This document shows positions 17,291-25,779 of a DNA stretch of 64,000 nt, piece after piece (the stretch's first letter is position 1; each line of letters begins with the position of its first letter). The notes under the pieces are model-generated. The model did no database searches and had not been told where the DNA came from. It was given only the letters and a program-made list of their open reading frames with translations. The DNA is from Collinsella sp. (GTDB lineage: Bacteria > Actinomycetota > Coriobacteriia > Coriobacteriales > Coriobacteriaceae), in contig DXMU01000046.1 of assembly GCA_019414025.1 (NCBI GenBank), positions 62,001-126,000 on the forward strand, given 5' to 3'. A program made the position numbers and the translations under genes.

Positions 17291-19114
17291 ATGGCAAAGG
17301 GATCGAAAAAGGAAGGTGGCGGCATCGGCGAGCTGCTTGCATATGCTGGTGACCGTAAATTCCTAACGTATTTGGGCATGGCCCTCTCGGCGTTCTCGCA
17401 GCTGTTGAGCTTTGGCCCGTACGTGTGCATCTGGCTTGTTGCGCGAGACCTGATCGCTGTGGCGCCTAACTGGAGCGAGGCCGCCGACATCGCGATGTAT
17501 GGTTGGTGGGCTGTGGGTTTTGCCCTGGCAAGCATCGTGGTCTATTTCGTGGGACTCATGTGCACGCACCTGTCCGCGTTTCGCTGCGCATCCAATATCC
17601 GCAAGGCTACGAGCGAGCATCTGCTTAAGCTGCCGCTCGGCTACTTTGACACGCACGCCACCGGTGAGCTGCGCCGTATCGTAGACGGATGCGCCGCCTC
17701 CACCGAAACGCTGCTCGCGCACATGCTGCCCGATATCGCCGGCGCCACTGCCATGGTCGCGGGCCTGCTTGTGCTGCTATTTGCCCTCGATTGGCGTTTG
17801 GGCGCGGCATGCTTAATCTCGGTCGTCGTTTCGTTTTGCGCCATGGCCACCATGATGAGCGGCAAGGGCGCCGAGTTTATGAAGGCCTACATGGGCGCGC
17901 TGGTCAAGATGAACAAGACCGGCACCGAATACGTGCGCGGCATCCCCGTGGTCAAGGTGTTCCAGCAGACGGTCTACTCCTTTAAGGCGTTTCACGATGC
18001 GATCGCCGAATACGCCGACATGGCGCAAAGCTATGCGGGTACGTTCTGCCGAGGCCCGCAGGTGCTCAACCTTACCGCGCTCAATGGCCTCGTGGCATTT
18101 CTTTTGCCCGTGGCGTTGCTGTTGGCGCCGGGCGAGACGGACTTCGCGCACTTTATGGTCAACTTCACGTTTTACGCGATATTTTCGGCCGTGGTACCGA
18201 CGGCCATGACCAAGCTCATGTTTGTGGGCGAGGCCTCTCAGATGAGTGCCGATTCGCTGGCTCGCATTCGAAGCGTCATGGATTCCAAGCAGCTCTCCGT
18301 GCCCACGCAACCCAAGCACCCTGCCGGCGGCGACGTGCGATTTGAGGACGTGAGCTTTACGTACGAGGGTGCCGAAGCACCTGCCGTTAGCCATGTAAGT
18401 TTCAGCGTTCCCGCTGGTAGTGCCCTTGCGCTTGTGGGTCCTTCGGGCGGCGGCAAGTCAACCTGCGCAAGCCTGATTCCTCGTTTTTGGGATGTTTCCT
18501 CGGGTCGAGTGCTCGTAGGTGGTGTGGACGTTCGCGATGTGGATCCGCACGAGCTTATGGACCAGGTCGCCTTCGTGTTCCAGACCAACCAGCTGTTCCG
18601 GCAAACACTTGCCGATAACGTGCGCGCTTCCAAGCCTACGGCCACTGACGACGAAGTGCGTGCGGCCCTCTCCGCAGCTCAGTGCGACGACATTGTGGCC
18701 AAGCTTCCACAGGGCATCAATACCATGCTCGGTGCCGGCGGAGCATATCTTTCGGGCGGCGAGGTCCAGCGCGTGGCACTTGCCCGCGCGATCCTTAAAG
18801 ACGCGCCCATCGTGGTGCTCGATGAGGCCACGGCGTTTGCCGACCCCGAGAACGAGGCACTCATCCAGCGCGCCTTTAGCAAGCTGGCGGCGGGTCGTAC
18901 GGTCATTATGATCGCGCACCGACTCTCGACTGTAGTGGGCGCAGATCAAATCGTGGTGCTCAACCAGGGTAGCGTGCAGGAGACTGGCACCCATGCCGAG
19001 TTGCTGTCCCAAGAGGGTCTGTATGCCAAGATGTGGGCCGAATACGAACAGGCCGCGAGCTGGAAGATCACTGCTGCCGCGGATGCCGCCGTCACGAAGG
19101 GAGGCGAGGCCTAA
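17291..19114 (+). CDS. ABC transporter, fused membrane and ATPase subunit (first of pair)
   Basis: The 607-residue half-transporter has about six membrane helices (residues 30-310) and a C-terminal ATPase domain. Walker A is GPSGGGKST (383-391), the signature LSGGE (487-491) and Walker B VVLDEAT with Asp511-Glu512; the H-loop is IAHRLST. ATG 17291 has GAAAGG upstream. The longer in-frame ORF from 16823 is rejected because it runs antisense through the AraC gene. Its stop abuts the start of the second half-transporter, so the two are expected to form a heterodimer in the membrane. The arrangement resembles siderophore-related exporters; the cargo is not known. Confidence 0.9.
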   Translation: MAKGSKKEGGGIGELLAYAGDRKFLTYLGMALSAFSQLLSFGPYVCIWLVARDLIAVAPNWSEAADIAMYGWWAVGFALASIVVYFVGLMCTHLSAFRCASNIRKATSEHLLKLPLGYFDTHATGELRRIVDGCAASTETLLAHMLPDIAGATAMVAGLLVLLFALDWRLGAACLISVVVSFCAMATMMSGKGAEFMKAYMGALVKMNKTGTEYVRGIPVVKVFQQTVYSFKAFHDAIAEYADMAQSYAGTFCRGPQVLNLTALNGLVAFLLPVALLLAPGETDFAHFMVNFTFYAIFSAVVPTAMTKLMFVGEASQMSADSLARIRSVMDSKQLSVPTQPKHPAGGDVRFEDVSFTYEGAEAPAVSHVSFSVPAGSALALVGPSGGGKSTCASLIPRFWDVSSGRVLVGGVDVRDVDPHELMDQVAFVFQTNQLFRQTLADNVRASKPTATDDEVRAALSAAQCDDIVAKLPQGINTMLGAGGAYLSGGEVQRVALARAILKDAPIVVLDEATAFADPENEALIQRAFSKLAAGRTVIMIAHRLSTVVGADQIVVLNQGSVQETGTHAELLSQEGLYAKMWAEYEQAASWKITAAADAAVTKGGEA

Positions 19115-20872
19115 ATGTTCGCCTCATTCCAAAAGAAGTATTTCCTATCCGATAAAGGCGTCGCCGGCGTAAAACGCGGCATTTTCTGGACCACGCTCAC
19201 CAATCTCATCATCATGGCCGGCATGGGCTTTTTATTCCTGGTCATGTCCGGCTTTGTCGAACATCTCGCCACCGGCGCCGATCTGCCGAGTGCACTGCCT
19301 ATCGTGGGCGGTCTCATTATCTTTTTTGCGCTGCTCTTTGCCTCTAACTGGCAGCAGTATTACTACACCTACTGCATCTTTTACGAGGAGTGCGGCAAGC
19401 AGCGCATGGGGATTGCCGAGCGCTTGCGCAAACTGCCGTTGTCGTTTTTCGGCCGTCGTGATCTGGCCGATCTAACCGAAACCATCATGGGCGACGTTCA
19501 GACTATGGAGCATGCCTACAGTCATGTGCTGGGAGAGCTTTGGGGTGCCATCATCGCAAGTGCGATCGTGTTCGTGTCGTCGCTGTTCTTTTGCTGGCAG
19601 CTGGCGATTGCGGCGTTTTGGAGCGTGCCCGTGGCCTTTGCCGTGCTGTACCTGACGCGCGGCCCCATGACCCCGGTGTTCGACCGCGTACGCGCCGAGA
19701 AGGTCAAGGTCACCGAGGCGATTCAGGAGACGCTCGACTGCGTGCGCGAGATCCGCGCTACCAACCAGGAGGCCCATTATCTTGAGGGACTCAACGCCGT
19801 GATCGATGCCGAGGAGCGCGAGACCACCAGAGGCGAGCTCGCTAACGGACTTTTGGTCAACTCCGCCTTTGCCATCCTGCGCTTGGGGATTGCCACCACG
19901 TTGGTCACGGGCGCCGAGATGGTCGCCTCCGGCCAGGTCGACTTTTTGGTGATGTTTGCCTTCCTGCTCATGGTGAGCCGCATCTATGCGCCCTTTGATC
20001 AGGCGCTGATGCTGATGTCCGAGCTATTTGCCGCTGAGTCGTCGGCTAAGCGCATGCGCTCCATCATGGAGGAGCCCATGGCGCGGGGCAGCGAGAAGTT
20101 TGAGCCCGTGGGCCACGACGTGGTGTTCGATCACGTGGCATTTGGCTATGGCGCGGGCGAGGACGGCCGAGCCGGCGAGAAGGTTCTAACCGATGTGAGC
20201 TTTACCGCCAAGGAAGGCGAAGTCACGGCATTGGTCGGTCCTTCGGGCTCGGGTAAGTCCACGGTGAGCCGCCTGGCCGCACGCTTTTGGGATGCCACCG
20301 AAGGTACGGTTACCGTGGGCGGCGTAGACGTTGCGAGCGTGGACCCCGAGGTGCTGCTGCGCGACTACGCCATTGTGTTCCAAGATGTGCTGCTCTTTGA
20401 CGACACGGTGATGGGTAACATTCGTCTTGGCCGACGCGATGCCACCGATGAGGAAGTGCTTGCCGCCGCGCGTGCCGCCAACTGCGACGAGTTCGTAAGC
20501 CGCATGCCGCAGGGCTATGACACTATGATTGGCGAGAACGGCTCCAAGCTCTCCGGTGGTGAGCGCCAGCGTATCTCCATCGCCCGCGCGCTGCTCAAAG
20601 ATGCGCCGATTGTGTTGCTGGACGAGGCGACGGCGAGCTTGGATGTGGAGAACGAGACCGTGGTGCAGCAGGCGCTCTCCCGCCTGCTTGCAGGCAAGAC
20701 GGTTATCGTGATTGCCCACCGTATGCGCACGGTGGAAAATGCCGACAAAATCGTTGTACTCAAGGATGGTGTGGTTGCCGAGCAGGGCACTCCGGCGCAG
20801 CTCAAGGCGGCAGGTGGAGAATTCGCCCGCATGGTGGCGCTGCAAAAGGAAGCAGCTACCTGGCAGTTGTAA
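19115..20872 (+). CDS. ABC transporter, fused membrane and ATPase subunit (second of pair)
   Basis: The 585-residue partner has six predicted helices and a full ATPase domain: GPSGSGKST (Lys381), LSGGERQRISIARAL, VLLDEATASLD and IAHRMRT. It begins directly after the TAA of the first subunit without a gap. Both subunits keep the catalytic Glu after Walker B (DEAT), so neither ATP site looks degenerate, unlike many heterodimeric exporters. A damaged AAAGGGACAGTCCCTTT repeat follows the stop. Confidence 0.9.
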   Translation: MFASFQKKYFLSDKGVAGVKRGIFWTTLTNLIIMAGMGFLFLVMSGFVEHLATGADLPSALPIVGGLIIFFALLFASNWQQYYYTYCIFYEECGKQRMGIAERLRKLPLSFFGRRDLADLTETIMGDVQTMEHAYSHVLGELWGAIIASAIVFVSSLFFCWQLAIAAFWSVPVAFAVLYLTRGPMTPVFDRVRAEKVKVTEAIQETLDCVREIRATNQEAHYLEGLNAVIDAEERETTRGELANGLLVNSAFAILRLGIATTLVTGAEMVASGQVDFLVMFAFLLMVSRIYAPFDQALMLMSELFAAESSAKRMRSIMEEPMARGSEKFEPVGHDVVFDHVAFGYGAGEDGRAGEKVLTDVSFTAKEGEVTALVGPSGSGKSTVSRLAARFWDATEGTVTVGGVDVASVDPEVLLRDYAIVFQDVLLFDDTVMGNIRLGRRDATDEEVLAAARAANCDEFVSRMPQGYDTMIGENGSKLSGGERQRISIARALLKDAPIVLLDEATASLDVENETVVQQALSRLLAGKTVIVIAHRMRTVENADKIVVLKDGVVAEQGTPAQLKAAGGEFARMVALQKEAATWQL

Positions 20873-20879
20873 GAAGGGG

Positions 20880-20906
20880 CAAAGGGACAGTCCCTTTCTC
20901 ACATTG
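20880..20906. repeat. Degenerate copy of the AAAGGGACAG hairpin repeat
   Basis: CAAAGGGACAGTCCCTTT followed by CTCACATTG matches 16108-16134 except for one changed arm base, so only the inner part of the stem remains paired. Confidence 0.55.
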
Positions 20907-20940
20907 ACAATCGGTTACTCCGCATCGCTAATTTTCAAAA

Positions 20941-20958
20941 GGTTAGCCATGGCTGACC
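20941..20958. promoter_or_regulatory. Palindrome upstream of the metal ATPase genes, possible metal-regulator site
   Basis: GGTTAGCCATGGCTGACC is a near-perfect 18-bp palindrome. Its half-site GGTTAG/CTGACC resembles that of DtxR/IdeR-type operators, but the half-sites are wider apart than in the classical box. It lies 110 bp before the DUF6110 start; a -10-like TAAAAT is at 20971-20976. Confidence 0.4.
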
Positions 20959-21067
20959 TAGATAGTTAGATAAAATTGAGATATTTCAAAAGCGTGCTCG
21001 AGCAAACTTATTTACTCGGGTGCTGAGGCACCGTGCCGCGTCCAATGCGGCAAAAGGGAGAAGCAAC

Positions 21068-21313
21068 ATGAAGAAGTCGACGTTCAATACCCTGCTTGTC
21101 GGTGGCGGTTTTCTGCTTGGCACGGCCGGCATCAAGCTGCTTACCAGCGCTCCGGTCAAGAATGCCTGCGTGCAGGGTATCGCGTGTGGCATGCGCATCA
21201 AGAACGGCTACCAGGACATGGTCGAGCAGGCCAAGGCTAATGTCGACGACATGGTTGCCGAGGCTGCTTACATCACCCAGAGCGAGGCCGCTGCTGACGA
21301 GGCAGCCGAGTAA
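21068..21313 (+). CDS. DUF6110-like small protein linked to metal P-type ATPase
   Basis: The 81-residue protein has one N-terminal hydrophobic segment (LLVGGGFLLGTAGIKLL), a short Cys-containing stretch (VKNACVQGIACGMRI) and an acidic C-terminal tail. I associate it with DUF6110, a small family I know as a neighbour of heavy-metal P-type ATPases; function is unknown. GGGAG at 21055-21059 supports ATG 21068. The P-type ATPase begins 18 bp after its stop, so the two are almost surely one operon. The two cysteines are possible metal ligands. Confidence 0.65.
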   Translation: MKKSTFNTLLVGGGFLLGTAGIKLLTSAPVKNACVQGIACGMRIKNGYQDMVEQAKANVDDMVAEAAYITQSEAAADEAAE

Positions 21314-21331
21314 CGCTCCCAGGCACAAACT

Positions 21332-23407
21332 ATGAGATTCTCGATTATTAGCGAGATCCCCGGCAGGACCCGTCTTCAATTGGCGGGTCCTGTGCCAGAG
21401 AGCGATCTCGATGCACTTCTTAAGCTTGGCGGCGACATCGACGGCGTGCACAAGGTGCGCGTATATGGTCGTCTTGGCCAGATGGCGCTCGAATACGACG
21501 AGCCGTGTCGCGATGCCGTGCTGGCCGCCGTCGGTGCGCTCGACGCTCAGGCCATTGCCGACGCAAAGACGGGTTACGTGATGCAGCTTGAGCCGCGCAA
21601 GCACAAGCTCGTTATGGATCTTGCCACGCTTGTCGGCGCCCACTATGTGCGCCGATGGTTTTTGCCCACGCCCCTGCGTGCGGTGTTTGTCGTGGCCGGT
21701 TACATGGCATTTTTGCGCGCTGCCCTTCATGAGCTGGCGCAGCCGCGCCTGACCGTTCCCGTGCTCGACGCTTCGGCCATCGGCATTTCGTTCGTCAAGC
21801 GTGATGTCGACACCGCGGGCCAGACAATGTTCCTGCTCAACGTGGGCGAGCTGCTCGAGGACTACACCCGTGCCATGAGCGAAAACGAGCTCATCAACTC
21901 GCTGCTCGATGTACCCGACAAGGCGCAAAAGGTCGTCGGCGATACCGAGGTAAGCGTTGCCGCCACCGAGCTTGAGCCCGGCGACTTGGTGGCCGTGCGC
22001 ACTGGCATGTCCATTTGCATCGACGGTGTCGTCGAGCAGGGGAGCGCTATGGTCAACCAGGCGACCCTGACCGGCGAGCCGCTGGCCGTTGAGCGCAGCG
22101 TGGGCGACGACGTGTTCGCCGGTACCGTCGTGGAAGACGGCAGCATCTTGGTGCGCGTGCGCGCCAACACGGCGCAGACCAAACTGCGCTCGATCGTCTC
22201 GCTCGTGCAGACGGCCGACTCGCTCAAGTCCGAGGGCCAGTCGCATATGGAGGACCTCGCCAACAAGATCGTCCCGTGGAACTTCCTGCTCGCGGGCCTG
22301 GTTGCGCTCACCACGCGCAGCCTTATCAAGACCTCGGCGGCGCTGATGGTCGACTACTCGTGCGCACTCAAGCTCACGGGTTCCGTCGCCGTCATGACCG
22401 CCATGAGCGATGCCGCCAAGATGGGCGTCATGGTCAAGGGCGCGAAGTACTTTGAGTCGTTTGCCAAGGCTGACACCATCGTGTTTGATAAGACCGGCAC
22501 GCTTACCGAGGCGCAGCCGCGCCTGGCTTGCGTGCTGACGACAGATGGCTGGAGCAAGGACGAGGTCCTGCGCCTTTCCGCTTGCTTGGAGGAGCATTTC
22601 CCGCATCCGGTGGCGCGTGCCGTGGTCAACGCCGCCCTCGAGCGCGGGCTCGAGCACCGCGAGCGCCATGCCGCGGTCGAGTACATCGTGGCGCACGGCA
22701 TCGCTTCGTCCATCGAGGGGCGTCGCGCCATTATCGGTTCGGCGCACTTTGTATTTGAGGACGAGGGTGCGCAGCTCGAGTCCGACATCAAGGAGCAAAT
22801 CGAGCTCCAGATGCAAGGCCTGTCGCCGCTGTATCTGGCGGTCGACGGCAAGGTCGTCGGCGTGCTCGGCATCGAGGATCCGCTCAAGCCCGGCGTCCGT
22901 GAGGCCATCGCCGACCTACATGCGCTGGGCGTCAAGCATGTCGTTATGCTCACGGGCGATTCGGAGCGCACGGCCGAGCGCATTGCGCGCGAGGCGGGTG
23001 TCGACGAGTTTAAGGCCGAGCTGCTGCCCGAGGACAAGTACGCCTATGTGGAGCGCATTAAGGGTGAGGGGCGCCACGTTGCCATGGTGGGCGACGGCGT
23101 CAACGATTCGCCGGCACTCGGTTTGGCCGACGTGGGGCTGGCAATGGGTGGCGGAAGCGACATCGCCAAGGAGGTCGCCGATATCATCCTGACCGACACG
23201 GATCTGGCCGCGATCGTGCGTTTGCGCCGCATGAGCCAGGGCCTCATTGATCGTCTGACGAGCTCCTACTCTAAGGTGATGCTTACCAACTCAGCGCTCC
23301 TGGCGCTGGGCATTACCGGCGCGATTACCCCGCAGACGTCGTCACTGCTGCACAACGGCTCGACGATTGCCTACAGTCTGAGCAACGCGAAGGCTTACCT
23401 GCGTTAG
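21332..23407 (+). CDS. Heavy-metal transporting P-type ATPase with a non-CPC membrane site
   Basis: The 691-residue pump has the P-type motifs: TGEP (actuator), DKTGT with phospho-Asp386, HP (PHPVARAV) and GDGVNDSPAL. The layout fits the P1B heavy-metal class. The membrane metal site normally reads CPC or CPx; here the matching segment is DYSCALK with a single Cys344. No CxxC metal-binding domain is seen at the N-terminus, where an RTRLQLAGP segment starts a ferredoxin-like fold instead. The transported ion cannot be assigned. A long-loop terminator follows. Confidence 0.88.
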   Translation: MRFSIISEIPGRTRLQLAGPVPESDLDALLKLGGDIDGVHKVRVYGRLGQMALEYDEPCRDAVLAAVGALDAQAIADAKTGYVMQLEPRKHKLVMDLATLVGAHYVRRWFLPTPLRAVFVVAGYMAFLRAALHELAQPRLTVPVLDASAIGISFVKRDVDTAGQTMFLLNVGELLEDYTRAMSENELINSLLDVPDKAQKVVGDTEVSVAATELEPGDLVAVRTGMSICIDGVVEQGSAMVNQATLTGEPLAVERSVGDDVFAGTVVEDGSILVRVRANTAQTKLRSIVSLVQTADSLKSEGQSHMEDLANKIVPWNFLLAGLVALTTRSLIKTSAALMVDYSCALKLTGSVAVMTAMSDAAKMGVMVKGAKYFESFAKADTIVFDKTGTLTEAQPRLACVLTTDGWSKDEVLRLSACLEEHFPHPVARAVVNAALERGLEHRERHAAVEYIVAHGIASSIEGRRAIIGSAHFVFEDEGAQLESDIKEQIELQMQGLSPLYLAVDGKVVGVLGIEDPLKPGVREAIADLHALGVKHVVMLTGDSERTAERIAREAGVDEFKAELLPEDKYAYVERIKGEGRHVAMVGDGVNDSPALGLADVGLAMGGGSDIAKEVADIILTDTDLAAIVRLRRMSQGLIDRLTSSYSKVMLTNSALLALGITGAITPQTSSLLHNGSTIAYSLSNAKAYLR

Positions 23408-23431
23408 CAGACGTGTTCGCCCACGTTATCT

Positions 23432-23477
23432 GGCCTGCGCCCAGACGGCATCGGTGTCGTCCGAGCGCAGGCCTTTT
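23432..23477 (+). terminator. Terminator after the P-type ATPase
   Basis: GGCCTGCGC (23432-23440) pairs with GCGCAGGCC (23465-23473), followed by TTTT. The 24-base loop is long and can itself fold. Confidence 0.75.
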
Positions 23478-23481
23478 GCAT

Positions 23482-23510
23482 TTGACCATGTGCTAGCTTA
23501 TCTATATAGT
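23482..23510 (+). promoter_or_regulatory. Promoter of the antitoxin-toxin genes
   Basis: TTGACC (23482-23487) and TATAGT (23505-23510) are separated by exactly 17 bp. Confidence 0.75.
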
Positions 23511-23529
23511 GTTGCTAGCAGGGCTAGCA
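23492..23529. promoter_or_regulatory. Three GCTAGC boxes, probable autoregulatory operator
   Basis: GCTAGC occurs at 23492-23497 (within the promoter spacer), 23514-23519 and 23524-23529. The distances of 22 and 10 bp are about two and one helical turns, so all sites face the same side of DNA. This is what is expected for cooperative binding by an antitoxin or toxin-antitoxin complex. Confidence 0.6.
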
Positions 23530-23550
23530 ATTGAAGGGAGCGGGATCGAC

Positions 23551-23904
23551 GTGGGTGCTGTTAGTGGCATGGCGCAGGTGAACGTTCGCGTGAATCGCCA
23601 GGTCAAGAACCGTGCCGAGGAGGCGCTGCGGCTTTCGGGCGGGTCACTGCCCGAGCTCATCAAAAAGGTGGTGGCCAAGGTCGCGCAGGGTGGCGGGCAG
23701 TGCGAGGAAGTGCTTGCGGCCGTCGACGACCGGCAGCAGACCGTCGCGCACGATACTCCGTTCGCCGCGTCGTGGGCGGCGGCGGATCAGCTTTACGCGG
23801 ACCTGGGCATCGCTACGTCGTCCGTATCCGACGATCGCGATTGGGACACAATCTATTCCGAAGCCATGGACGAGCGCTATCGCCAAAAGGGGATGATCCT
23901 GTGA
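23551..23904 (+). CDS. RelB/DinJ-like antitoxin
   Basis: The 117-residue protein contains MAQVNVRVNRQVKNRAEEAL, a ribbon-helix-helix N-terminus of the RelB/DinJ kind, followed by an extended C-terminal half that would wrap the toxin. GTG 23551 is preceded by AAGGGAG (23534-23540) at good distance; ATG 23569, nearer the conserved start of the family, is the alternative. It overlaps the PIN toxin gene by four bases (GTGA). Such antitoxins bind their own promoter, which fits the three GCTAGC boxes upstream. Confidence 0.75.
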   Translation: MGAVSGMAQVNVRVNRQVKNRAEEALRLSGGSLPELIKKVVAKVAQGGGQCEEVLAAVDDRQQTVAHDTPFAASWAAADQLYADLGIATSSVSDDRDWDTIYSEAMDERYRQKGMIL

Positions 23905-24416
23905 GCGGGGCTCCCCTCAAAATAATGGTGGATGCCAACGTATGGGTTGATTCGTTTTGCGTCGACCATGCCGAGTCGCTTGCCGCGCGTGCGTTTATTG
24001 GGCAGGCGACGGAGGCGGGGGCATTGCTGTTCTTTCCGGTGCATATCGCCAAGGACGTACTGTATGTTGTACAGCACAAACTGAAGCGCAGCGTTCTTGC
24101 CAGCGGGGGAGCGCTCGGCGAGGCTTCTGCCCGCGCGATTGGCGATGCGGTGCTGGCGTTTGTTCGGAACATGACCGAAAACGCCACGGCCGTGGGTGCA
24201 GATGCGTCGGACCTTTGGCTGGCCGACAAATACTTAGCGCTCCATCGCGATTACGAGGACAACTTGGTACTCGCCGCATGCAAACGCGCCCAGGTCGATT
24301 ACTTGGTGACCAACGATCGAAAACTGCTCGAACATGCCGATCTTGCAGCAAAGACACCTCGTCAAATGATGCCGATTCTTGCCTTGGCCGAATGCGGCGG
24401 CGCGGCAATCGGTTGA
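23901..24416 (+). CDS. PIN-domain toxin (VapC-like ribonuclease)
   Basis: The 171-residue protein starts at GTG 23901 inside the antitoxin stop. It has the PIN pattern: an N-terminal MVDANVWVDSF with the first acidic residue, a middle acidic residue near ASDLWLADKYLALH, and the C-terminal DYEDNLVLAACKR and YLVTNDRKLL. PIN toxins are Mg-dependent ribonucleases that cut tRNA or mRNA. The pairing with a RelB-type antitoxin, not VapB, is uncommon. The next gene is convergent. Confidence 0.78.
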   Translation: MSGAPLKIMVDANVWVDSFCVDHAESLAARAFIGQATEAGALLFFPVHIAKDVLYVVQHKLKRSVLASGGALGEASARAIGDAVLAFVRNMTENATAVGADASDLWLADKYLALHRDYEDNLVLAACKRAQVDYLVTNDRKLLEHADLAAKTPRQMMPILALAECGGAAIG

Positions 24417-24428
24417 CGCGAACTGTTT

Positions 24429-24465
24429 GCGGGCCTCTTGGACGACGATGCGCCAAGGGGCCCGC
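24429..24465. terminator. Hairpin between convergent genes
   Basis: GCGGGCCTCTTGG and CCAAGGGGCCCGC form a 13-bp stem with one G-T pair between the PIN gene and the minus-strand gene at 24475. T tracts are weak on both sides. Confidence 0.55.
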
Positions 24466-24474
24466 GTCTGCTAT

Positions 24475-24909
24475 TTACAAAAGCTCAGCCTTGATGGCGG
24501 GACTTTCTGCGAGCTGCTCGGCTGCCTTTTCGTCGGAGCTGTCGAGTGCTGCCAGACTGCGGTAGACCCACTCGTTGACCTGGGTGTTCTTGACGCCTGC
24601 GGTCTGCATAAGGGCGCCTACCTCGCGGATTGCTGCGAACAGATCGGCCTTGGGACCCGCGAGCTCGACCTCGATACCGTGGTAGGCGGCCACGCCGCGG
24701 TTCTCACTCACGTGGTCGATAAAGCCCTCGACGGTCTCAAGCTGCTGGGCGAGAGCTGCATCATCGTCAACGTCCAGCGCGACGAGTGCGTTCGATACCG
24801 TGAGGGCGGGATGTCCGCAGGGGACAAAGCCCTCGATGACATCCATAGCTTCGGTAATGGTTGAGCCCAGGCCTGCGAGGGCATCGACGAGTTGCTGCTT
24901 GGTATCCAT
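24475..24909 (-). CDS. Hypothetical protein
   Basis: The 144-residue acidic, soluble protein has no recognised domain, signal peptide or membrane segment. It is mostly predicted helix, with one distinctive stretch, AAYHGIEVELAGPKADLFAA, near residues 78-97. ATG 24909 follows AAAGGA, so it is a well-formed gene. It lies alone between a hairpin and the tmRNA region on the opposite strand. No function is proposed. Confidence 0.65.
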   Translation of the reverse strand: MDTKQQLVDALAGLGSTITEAMDVIEGFVPCGHPALTVSNALVALDVDDDAALAQQLETVEGFIDHVSENRGVAAYHGIEVELAGPKADLFAAIREVGALMQTAGVKNTQVNEWVYRSLAALDSSDEKAAEQLAESPAIKAELL

Positions 24910-25148
24910 AACGGTCCTTTCGACGGGTCAATTTTGCTTGGCGAAAATATACGTGACGCGATCGGTAACAAAAGTGCGAAGTGCGGCGCACATTGGGGTC
25001 TTCACAGCTCGTGCATAGAACAGCTGTCCGCTTTCAGAACGTGGTAAGATAACACTCCACAAGCGGGGCTCGCCCCGTATGTTCCTTGAAAAGTCGACGG
25101 TTATCGGGTGTTTGCAGGCCCGATACCATCCAGACTTTCCCGACATTC

Positions 25149-25512
25149 GGGGGCGACTGGTTTCGACACGATAGCTCTGAGAGAGGAAGCAAGCCGAGGT
25201 CTCCTCGCCTCGTTAAACAGGGGTACCGTCAAATTGAATTGACAACAACTCTTCTTTTGAGCCTATGGCTCTCGCTGCTTAATTTATAGCGGCGCGTCAA
25301 CCCGGTGATTTCCCCGACACCGGCGCGACGTCATCTTAGGGGAATGCTCCTGCGCACGTAATCGGTATGGCGCGGGCTAAGACCGAACCGGTTAGGACGT
25401 CGCGAGCGTGTCGCTGCGCGCAAGGCGTCCGAGACTAAACCAGCGACTGAGCTTGGAGATGCCAATCAGGGGGCTTTCGTGGACCGGAGTTCGATTCTCC
25501 GCGCCTCCACCA
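25149..25512 (+). ncRNA. ssrA: Transfer-messenger RNA (tmRNA)
   Basis: The 5' end GGGGGCGACTGGTTTCGACA and the 3' end GGAGTTCGATTCTCCGCGCC-TCCACCA are the tRNA-like halves of tmRNA; GGGGGCG pairs with CGCCTCC to form the acceptor stem. CCA is encoded. The total is 364 nt. The internal reading frame ends in codons for ALAA before TAA (25280-25282), as in proteolysis tags. tmRNA with SmpB rescues stalled ribosomes. A -10-like TAAGAT is at 25045-25050. Confidence 0.95.
25241..25282 (+). other. tmRNA tag reading frame (predicted DNNSSFEPMALAA)
   Basis: GAC at 25241 begins a frame that reads DNNSSFEPMALAA and stops at TAA 25280-25282. The ALAA end is diagnostic. The resume codon is inferred: the codon before ATT-GAC is TGA, so the tag can start no earlier than ATT at 25238. 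Confidence 0.7.
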
Positions 25513-25523
25513 TAAGTAACAGG

Positions 25524-25557
25524 CAGGTAGATATTCGTATCTACCTGTCTTTTTATT
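25524..25557 (+). terminator. ssrA: tmRNA terminator
   Basis: CAGGTAGATA and TATCTACCTG form a perfect 10-bp stem with a TTCG loop, followed by TCTTTTTATTT. Confidence 0.92.
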
Positions 25558-25568
25558 TCTAGTCCGTA

Positions 25569-25604
25569 CCGCGGAGAATCGAACTCTGTGCAGGGCGCGG
25601 GCGT
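25569..25604. repeat. 36-bp direct repeat with inverted tmRNA T-arm, copy 1
   Basis: It is identical to 25780-25815 at 35 of 36 positions. The segment GCGGAGAATCGAACTC is the reverse complement of the tmRNA T-arm (GAGTTCGATTCTCCGC). Confidence 0.75.
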
Positions 25605-25779
25605 TAAGCAAACGCGAAGCGTTTGTAGCCCGCGGGCGAGGGCGGCGGCAGCCGGCCGAAGCCGGTGCGTATTTGCGAAGCAAATACGCGGATTCTCCGC
25701 GCAAAGCCTCGACTGGATATAGATTCGATGCCGACCGGATGACAGCCTGCCGTGTCCCGCGCGGACGGATCCCCTCCAC

